This document shows positions 59,971-64,000 of a stretch of 64,000 nt of DNA, in pieces. Under the pieces are notes generated by a model. The model did no database searches, had not been told where the DNA came from, and was given only the letters and a program-made list of their open reading frames with translations. A program made the translations under genes and the position numbers. Each line of letters starts with the position of its first letter. The first letter of the stretch is position 1. The stretch comes from CAZGUH01 sp964529005 (GTDB lineage: Bacteria > Actinomycetota > Acidimicrobiia > Acidimicrobiales > Ilumatobacteraceae): positions 112,222 through 176,221 of the forward strand of contig CAZGUH010000002.1 in NCBI GenBank assembly GCA_964529005.1, in the 5' to 3' direction.

Positions 59971-61395
59971 ATGGAGGCCGGGCTCCGGCGGGCCGGCCGC
60001 TGGTGGACCGACCCGCGCCGCCGGGAACGGTGGCGGCGCACCGCCCGGGTCTGGCGGCTCACCGTCCGCAACGGCGCGCGATTCGCGCTCACCCGCGTGC
60101 GCCAGCTGCGCCACGGGCCGGATCGCCGGGCCGCGCTCGACGAGCAGTTCGCGATCCGCACCGCGCACGACGTCGCCCGCGAGCTCGGGCAGATGAAGGG
60201 CGCGATGATGAAGGCCGGCCAGCTGGTCAGCTTCATCATCGAAGCGTTGCCGGAGCCCGCGCAGGAGGCGCTCGCCACGTTGCAGGCCGACGCGCCCCCG
60301 ATGGCCCCGAGCCTGGCGGCCTCCGTCGTGCGCGACGAGTTGGGAGACGACCCCGAGCGGGTGTTCCTCGATTGGAGCGCGGCGCCGGTGGCGGCGGCCA
60401 GCATCGGGCAGGTGCACCGGGCGGTGACGCGCGACGGGCGGGTGGTGGCGGTCAAGGTGCAGTACCCCGGCGTCGGAGACGCCATCGAGGCCGACCTCGA
60501 CAACGCCGAGCTGCTCTACGGCTTCTTCGCCTCGTTCGCGCTCAAGGGGCTGGACACCGCCGCGCTCGTCGACGAGCTGCGCGCCCGCATGCGTGAGGAG
60601 CTGGACTACGTGCGCGAAGCCGCGGCGACGGAGGAGTTCGCGACGGCGTTCGCCGGCCATCCAGCCGTGCGGATCCCCGCGCTGATCCCCGAGTTCAGCA
60701 CCCGGCGCGTGCTCACCACCGAATGGGTCGACGGGTTGGACTGGGCGACGTTCACCGCGGTCGCGGACGACGCCGCGCGCCAGCGCGCGGCCGAGGTCAT
60801 CTGGCGCTTCGCGCAGCGGGCGGTGCATCGGGTGGGTGCCTTCAACGGCGACCCGCATCCCGGGAACTACCGCTTCCACCAGGACGGCTCCGTCACGTTC
60901 TTGGACTTCGGTCTCGTCAAGCGCTGGAGCCCGGGCGAGTGGGATCGGCTGGCGCCGTGTCTCGACGCGATCGTGGTCGAGCGCGATCCCGACGCCTTGG
61001 TCGCGGCGATGGAGCACGCCGGGTTCCTCGATCGCGGCCACGGCCTCGACCCGGCAGCGGTGTTCGACTACGTCAGCGCGCCGTACGTGCCGTACCTCGT
61101 CGACGAGTTCACGTTCGACCGCGACACCGTGCGCACCGCGATCACCCGGATCACCGATGTGAAGGGCCCGCATGCCGACGTCATCGCACGTCTCGACCTG
61201 CCGGCCAGCTTCGTGATCCTCGACCGCGTGGTCTGGGGTGTGAGCGCGATCTTGGGCAAGCTCGGCGCCCGCGGACCATGGCGGGCGATGCTGCTCGAAT
61301 ATCGCACCGGCGCCCCTCCGGCCACCGAGCTCGGGGCGCAGGAAGCCCTCTGGGAGAGGGAGCGCCCGGCGCTCGACGGTACAGTCGGCGCGTGA
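59971..61395 (+). CDS. ABC1/UbiB-family kinase-like protein
   Basis: A 474-aa atypical kinase. Family features are the KxGQ block (MMKAGQLVSFI), AAASIGQVHRAV, VAVKVQYPGV, NGDPHPGNYRF and the DFG-type TFLDFGLVKRW. UbiB proteins support quinone lipid synthesis or membrane lipid handling through ATPase activity. The ATG at 59971 has CGGAG 5 nt upstream; a GTG at 59965 that overlaps the previous stop is an alternative. The stop overlaps the next GTG (GTGA). Confidence 0.9.
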   Translation: MEAGLRRAGRWWTDPRRRERWRRTARVWRLTVRNGARFALTRVRQLRHGPDRRAALDEQFAIRTAHDVARELGQMKGAMMKAGQLVSFIIEALPEPAQEALATLQADAPPMAPSLAASVVRDELGDDPERVFLDWSAAPVAAASIGQVHRAVTRDGRVVAVKVQYPGVGDAIEADLDNAELLYGFFASFALKGLDTAALVDELRARMREELDYVREAAATEEFATAFAGHPAVRIPALIPEFSTRRVLTTEWVDGLDWATFTAVADDAARQRAAEVIWRFAQRAVHRVGAFNGDPHPGNYRFHQDGSVTFLDFGLVKRWSPGEWDRLAPCLDAIVVERDPDALVAAMEHAGFLDRGHGLDPAAVFDYVSAPYVPYLVDEFTFDRDTVRTAITRITDVKGPHADVIARLDLPASFVILDRVVWGVSAILGKLGARGPWRAMLLEYRTGAPPATELGAQEALWERERPALDGTVGA

Positions 61396-61982
61396 TCGAC
61401 CTCGGTCCCGTCGACCTCGTCAGCTCGGCGCATCGCATGGGCCAGCAGCGCTGGTTCGCGCAGCGGTTGTTCGAGATCATGGGAGGCGCCGTCGCCGATG
61501 TGCCCGAGGCCGACGTCAAGCGCATGCTGGCGTCGCACGGCTCGGTGATCGCCTGGCACGCGCAGCTGTGGCACGACCGCATCCCGGCGATCCCCGGCAT
61601 CACCGTCGACTCGGTGACGCGACCCGCCAACGACGCGGCGTGCGCGTTCGTCGCGGCGGTGGCGACACCCGGCGACACGATCCACCGCCTCGTCGGGCTG
61701 TACCGGGTAGCGCTGCCCGCGGCGCTGGCACTGCACGCCGCCTGGCGCGACGCCATCGACCCGCTGCTCGACGCGCCCACGTGCCGCGTCCTCGACCTGA
61801 TCCTGCGCGACGAGCGCGACTGCCGCGAGGCCGGTGAGGCGATGCTGCGCTCGCTGGTGACGTCGAGCGAGCAGGCAGACCGCGCGGCGCGCCGCCGCGA
61901 CGAACTTGAGGCGCTGGCCGTCAGCGCTCGCGCAGCTTCGCCAGCAGGCGCAACAGCTCGAGATACAGCCAGACGATCGTGA
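61392..61982 (+). CDS. Conserved hypothetical protein coupled to the UbiB-like kinase
   Basis: A 196-aa mostly helical protein: HRMGQQRWFAQRLFEIMGGA, SVIAWHAQLWHDRIPAIPGI, then AFVAAVATPGDTIHRLVGLY and a long charged C-terminal helix. It has several His/Glu residues in helices, which suggests but does not prove a ferritin-like bundle. It is coupled to the kinase gene by a GTGA overlap. Its 3' end overlaps the convergent BI-1 gene by 62 bp. Not recognised further. Confidence 0.7.
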   Translation: MIDLGPVDLVSSAHRMGQQRWFAQRLFEIMGGAVADVPEADVKRMLASHGSVIAWHAQLWHDRIPAIPGITVDSVTRPANDAACAFVAAVATPGDTIHRLVGLYRVALPAALALHAAWRDAIDPLLDAPTCRVLDLILRDERDCREAGEAMLRSLVTSSEQADRAARRRDELEALAVSARAASPAGATARDTARRS

Positions 61983-62724
61983 CCATCAGGCCGAACGCGG
62001 CGAACCACTCCATGCCCTGCGGCAGCCGCTGCCGGGCGCCGCGCTCGATGAAGTCGAAGTCGAGCGCGAGGTTCATCGCCGCCAGGCCGGCGACCAGGAT
62101 GCTGAACCCGATCGAGAGGCCGCTCGAGCTGTGCAGGAAGCCGATGTCGGCGCCGAACAGGCGAGCCAGCAGGGCGATGCCGTAGAACACCATCAAGCCG
62201 AGCGTCGCGCCGACGACGATGCGCCGGAACCGGTCGGTGACCTTGATGATCTCGGTGCGGTAGAGCACGAGCATCACGGCGAAGACCGCCGCCGTGGCGC
62301 CGGCCGCCTGCACGACGATCCCGTCGTAGGCGTTCTCGTAGGCGTGGGAGATCGCCCCGATGAACACGCCCTCGGCGATCGCGTAGACCGGCCCGAGGAC
62401 CTTTGCCCACATCGGGCGGAACATCAGGCCGATGGCGCACGCCAGGCCGACGAAGATGCCGGCGATGGTCCACGTGGGGAACTCGACGACCTCACCGACG
62501 GGTTCCGGAACCGCCATCCATCCGACGACGCCGGCGGCGAGCAGGAGCACGAACAGCACGCCGGTCGCGGTGATCGTGCCGTTGACCGTCATCGTGCCGC
62601 TGTGCCACGTCGAGATCGGTCCGTCGGTGTACGGCGCCCCCGCGCGGGTGGCCGGATCGGGCGCTGCCCACCCTGCCTGGGCAGCCTTGCCGAACGTCCG
62701 GTCGTTGAGGATCGGATTGGACAT
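61921..62724 (-). CDS. Bax inhibitor-1/YccA family membrane protein
   Basis: A 267-aa seven-helix membrane protein. The N-terminal soluble stretch begins SNPILNDRTFGKAAQAGWA. The core includes GVFIGAISHAYENAYDGIVVQAAGAT and the C-terminal GFSILVAGLAAMNLALDFDFIERGA with YLELLRLLAKLR. Family members act as pH- or calcium-regulated channels. The ATG at 62724 has GGAGGT about 8 nt upstream. Confidence 0.9.
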   Translation of the reverse strand: MSNPILNDRTFGKAAQAGWAAPDPATRAGAPYTDGPISTWHSGTMTVNGTITATGVLFVLLLAAGVVGWMAVPEPVGEVVEFPTWTIAGIFVGLACAIGLMFRPMWAKVLGPVYAIAEGVFIGAISHAYENAYDGIVVQAAGATAAVFAVMLVLYRTEIIKVTDRFRRIVVGATLGLMVFYGIALLARLFGADIGFLHSSSGLSIGFSILVAGLAAMNLALDFDFIERGARQRLPQGMEWFAAFGLMVTIVWLYLELLRLLAKLRER

Positions 62725-62971
62725 CCTGCGCACCTCCGTGCCGTGGATTCTCTGCGCGGACGATATCGCCTGCTCACGCTCCTGCGACGGTGCCCTGACC
62801 AGGGCGCCTCGGGGGAATTCGGCAGCGTCGGCGCAGAAATGAGGCGCGCCGGACCGCAGGGCTTGACCCCGTCGCTATCGTGTTAGCACATCACCTGGCC
62901 GGGAGCGGAGCATCGAAGGGCGCTCCAACACGATCCGGAAGACGCAGCTCTACCCCACTCGAGGAGCCAAC
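62725..62971. promoter_or_regulatory. Divergent region between the BI-1 gene and the sigma factor gene
   Basis: 247 bp. On the plus strand TTGACC (62863-62868) is a good -35 candidate, with TAGCAC (62884-62889) as a poorer -10 at 15-bp spacing. A GAGGAG ribosome site precedes the GTG at 62972, so the sigma gene has a leader of about 75-80 nt if this promoter is used. Nothing else was recognised. Confidence 0.4.
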
Positions 62972-63910
62972 GTGGCGAAAGATCGCGTCGAACGCGATGA
63001 AGAGGACCTGGTTCGGCTGTACCTGACGGACATCGGCCAGTACACCTTGCTCACCAAGGACGACGAGGTTCGCCTGGCCAAGCAGATCGAGGCGGGAAAA
63101 GCTGCGATCAACGAGCTCGACAAGGGCGGCAAGGATCTTCCGCCGGCCCGCAAGCGCGAGCTCCGCCGCCAAGCGAAAGACGGCGAAGAGGCCGAGCGCG
63201 CCTTCGTCCAGAGCAACCTCCGTCTCGTGGTCTCGATCGCCAAGAAGTACCAGGCATCGGGTCTCCCCCTGCTCGACCTGATCCAGGAGGGCAACCTCGG
63301 CCTGATGCACGCCGTCGAGAAGTTCGACTGGCGCAAGGGCTTCAAGTTCTCCACCTACGCGACGTGGTGGATCCGTCAGGCGATCACCCGCGGCATCGCC
63401 AACACCGGCCGCACCATTCGTCTGCCGGTCCACGCGGGTGACACCCTCGCCCGCCTCCAGAAAGCACGCAGCCGCCTGGAGCTGAAGCTCGGTCGGCCCG
63501 CGACGCTGTCGGAGCTGGCCCGCGAAGTGGAGATGCCGGAGGACAAGGTCACCGAAGCGCTGCGCTTCGCCGCCGAACCACTGTCACTGAGCGAGCCGCT
63601 GCGCGAAGACGGCGACGCAGAGCTGGGCGACGTCGTCGAGGACCGCTCTGCCGAGAGCCCATTCGAGGTGGCCGCCACGGCGCTGTTGCCGGAGGAGATC
63701 TCACGGCTCCTCGCCCCGCTCGACGAGCGTGAGCGTGAGATCCTCAAGCTGCGTTTCGGTCTCGATCGAGGCGAGCCGCGCACCCTGGAAGAGGTCGGAG
63801 AGCACTTCAACCTCACCCGTGAGCGCATCCGTCAGATCGAGGCCCGGGCGATGAGCAAGCTGCGCCACCCCTCGAGCGACACCGGTGCTCGCGACCTGCT
63901 CGCGGTCTGA
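62972..63910 (+). CDS. RNA polymerase primary-like sigma factor (SigA/SigB type)
   Basis: A 312-aa group 1/2 sigma-70 factor. Region 1.2 is at the N terminus (DLVRLYLTDIGQYTLLTKDDE). Region 2 contains SNLRLVVSIAKKYQASGLPLLD and KGFKFSTYATWWIRQAITR. Region 3 and region 4 (LDEREREILKLRFGLDRGEP, TLEEVGEHFNLTRERIRQIE) are complete. It lacks the long acidic N-terminal domain of the housekeeping factor, which makes a SigB-like paralogue more likely. GTG start with a GAGGAG ribosome site. Confidence 0.92.
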   Translation: MAKDRVERDEEDLVRLYLTDIGQYTLLTKDDEVRLAKQIEAGKAAINELDKGGKDLPPARKRELRRQAKDGEEAERAFVQSNLRLVVSIAKKYQASGLPLLDLIQEGNLGLMHAVEKFDWRKGFKFSTYATWWIRQAITRGIANTGRTIRLPVHAGDTLARLQKARSRLELKLGRPATLSELAREVEMPEDKVTEALRFAAEPLSLSEPLREDGDAELGDVVEDRSAESPFEVAATALLPEEISRLLAPLDEREREILKLRFGLDRGEPRTLEEVGEHFNLTRERIRQIEARAMSKLRHPSSDTGARDLLAV

Positions 63911-63924
63911 TTAGGGTGGCGGCC

Positions 63925-63999
63925 ATGAAGAAGCTGTTCCTCCTCGTCGCGCTCCTCGGTCTCGTCGCCGTCGCCGCCAACAAGCTGCGCAGCGCCTAA
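63925..63999 (+). CDS. 24-aa membrane peptide downstream of the sigma factor
   Basis: A short frame encoding MKKLFLLVALLGLVAVAANK then LRSA. The composition resembles a signal anchor or the N terminus of the short DLW-39-like actinobacterial proteins. TAGGGT (63912-63917) lies 7 nt before its ATG, right after the sigma gene stop. Supported only by promoter spacing and composition. Confidence 0.5.
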   Translation: MKKLFLLVALLGLVAVAANKLRSA

Positions 64000-64000
64000 G

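Overview
This window looks like a compact, roughly 70% GC chromosomal segment from an actinobacterium. I infer the class Acidimicrobiia or a close relative. The support is mycothiol genes (an mshA-type glycosyltransferase and an S-(hydroxymethyl)mycothiol dehydrogenase), a SigR/RsrA-type redox switch, the rex-hemACD cluster known from Streptomyces and mycobacteria, and an actinobacterial-type Tad pilus locus. GTG starts and 4-bp ATGA/GTGA overlaps are common. I see no tRNA, rRNA, CRISPR array, insertion sequence or prophage. No stretch longer than about 250 bp lacks a gene.

Layout. 1-4 kb: a truncated indolepyruvate ferredoxin oxidoreductase, fumC, and a mycothiol-dependent formaldehyde dehydrogenase. 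4-13.8 kb: small enzymes and stress functions (SRPBCC and SnoaL-like proteins, ThpR, YjbR, SelO, a phosphodiesterase, a LigD-type polymerase, an HxlR regulator beside an acyl-CoA dehydrogenase, an MBL hydrolase and an AI-2E transporter). 13.8-17.7 kb, minus strand: a class I amidotransferase-like hydrolase, a YcaQ-type glycosylase, a cyclophilin, a YgjP-type metalloprotease and a histidine phosphatase. 17.7-20.6 kb, plus strand: MoaD, an RsiG-like protein with c-di-GMP-binding motifs, an XRE regulator, mshA and a YbjN-domain protein. 20.6-34 kb: a lipoprotein, proC, a SAM hydrolase, rex-hemA-hemC-hemD, a secreted beta-propeller protein, a membrane-anchored partner candidate, and hemB-hemL. 34-40.5 kb, mostly minus strand: SIMPL, LURP-one and pseudophosphatase-like proteins, tilS, a DUF2342 protease, sigR-rsrA and aroD.

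40.6-49.4 kb is a Tad/Flp pilus operon: SAF/CpaB-like, TadZ-like, TadA, TadB, TadC, Flp, two TadE-like proteins, a TadG-like protein and a large LysM/BTAD membrane regulator. 49.4-53 kb holds an ethylmalonyl-CoA mutase-like enzyme, aat and a 3-hydroxyacyl-CoA dehydrogenase. Matching TTACC-N4-GGTA-type palindromes lie at the promoters of the mutase and the dehydrogenase. 53-64 kb: a tyrosine phosphatase, an S51-like protein, a membrane cyclophilin, a ugpCAEB-type ABC importer, a zinc-less DksA/TraR-like protein, a UbiB kinase, a BI-1 family protein and a primary-like sigma factor.

A signal that runs through the window is a TANNNT hexamer (mostly TAGGNT, TACNNT or TAGCNT) ending 6-10 nt before the start codon of about 30 transcription units on both strands. 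This is the signature of leaderless mRNAs. First genes without it usually have a Shine-Dalgarno sequence (AGGAGG-like). I used this pattern to choose several starts and to support short genes of 24, 27 and 47 codons. The main points for a second look are: the RsiG-like protein with one intact and one nearly intact c-di-GMP motif; a structured intergenic element at 22.8 kb that shares a palindrome with the Tad promoter region; an apparent frameshift joining flp and tadE; a regularly spaced four-cysteine extension on HemL; and a pseudophosphatase.
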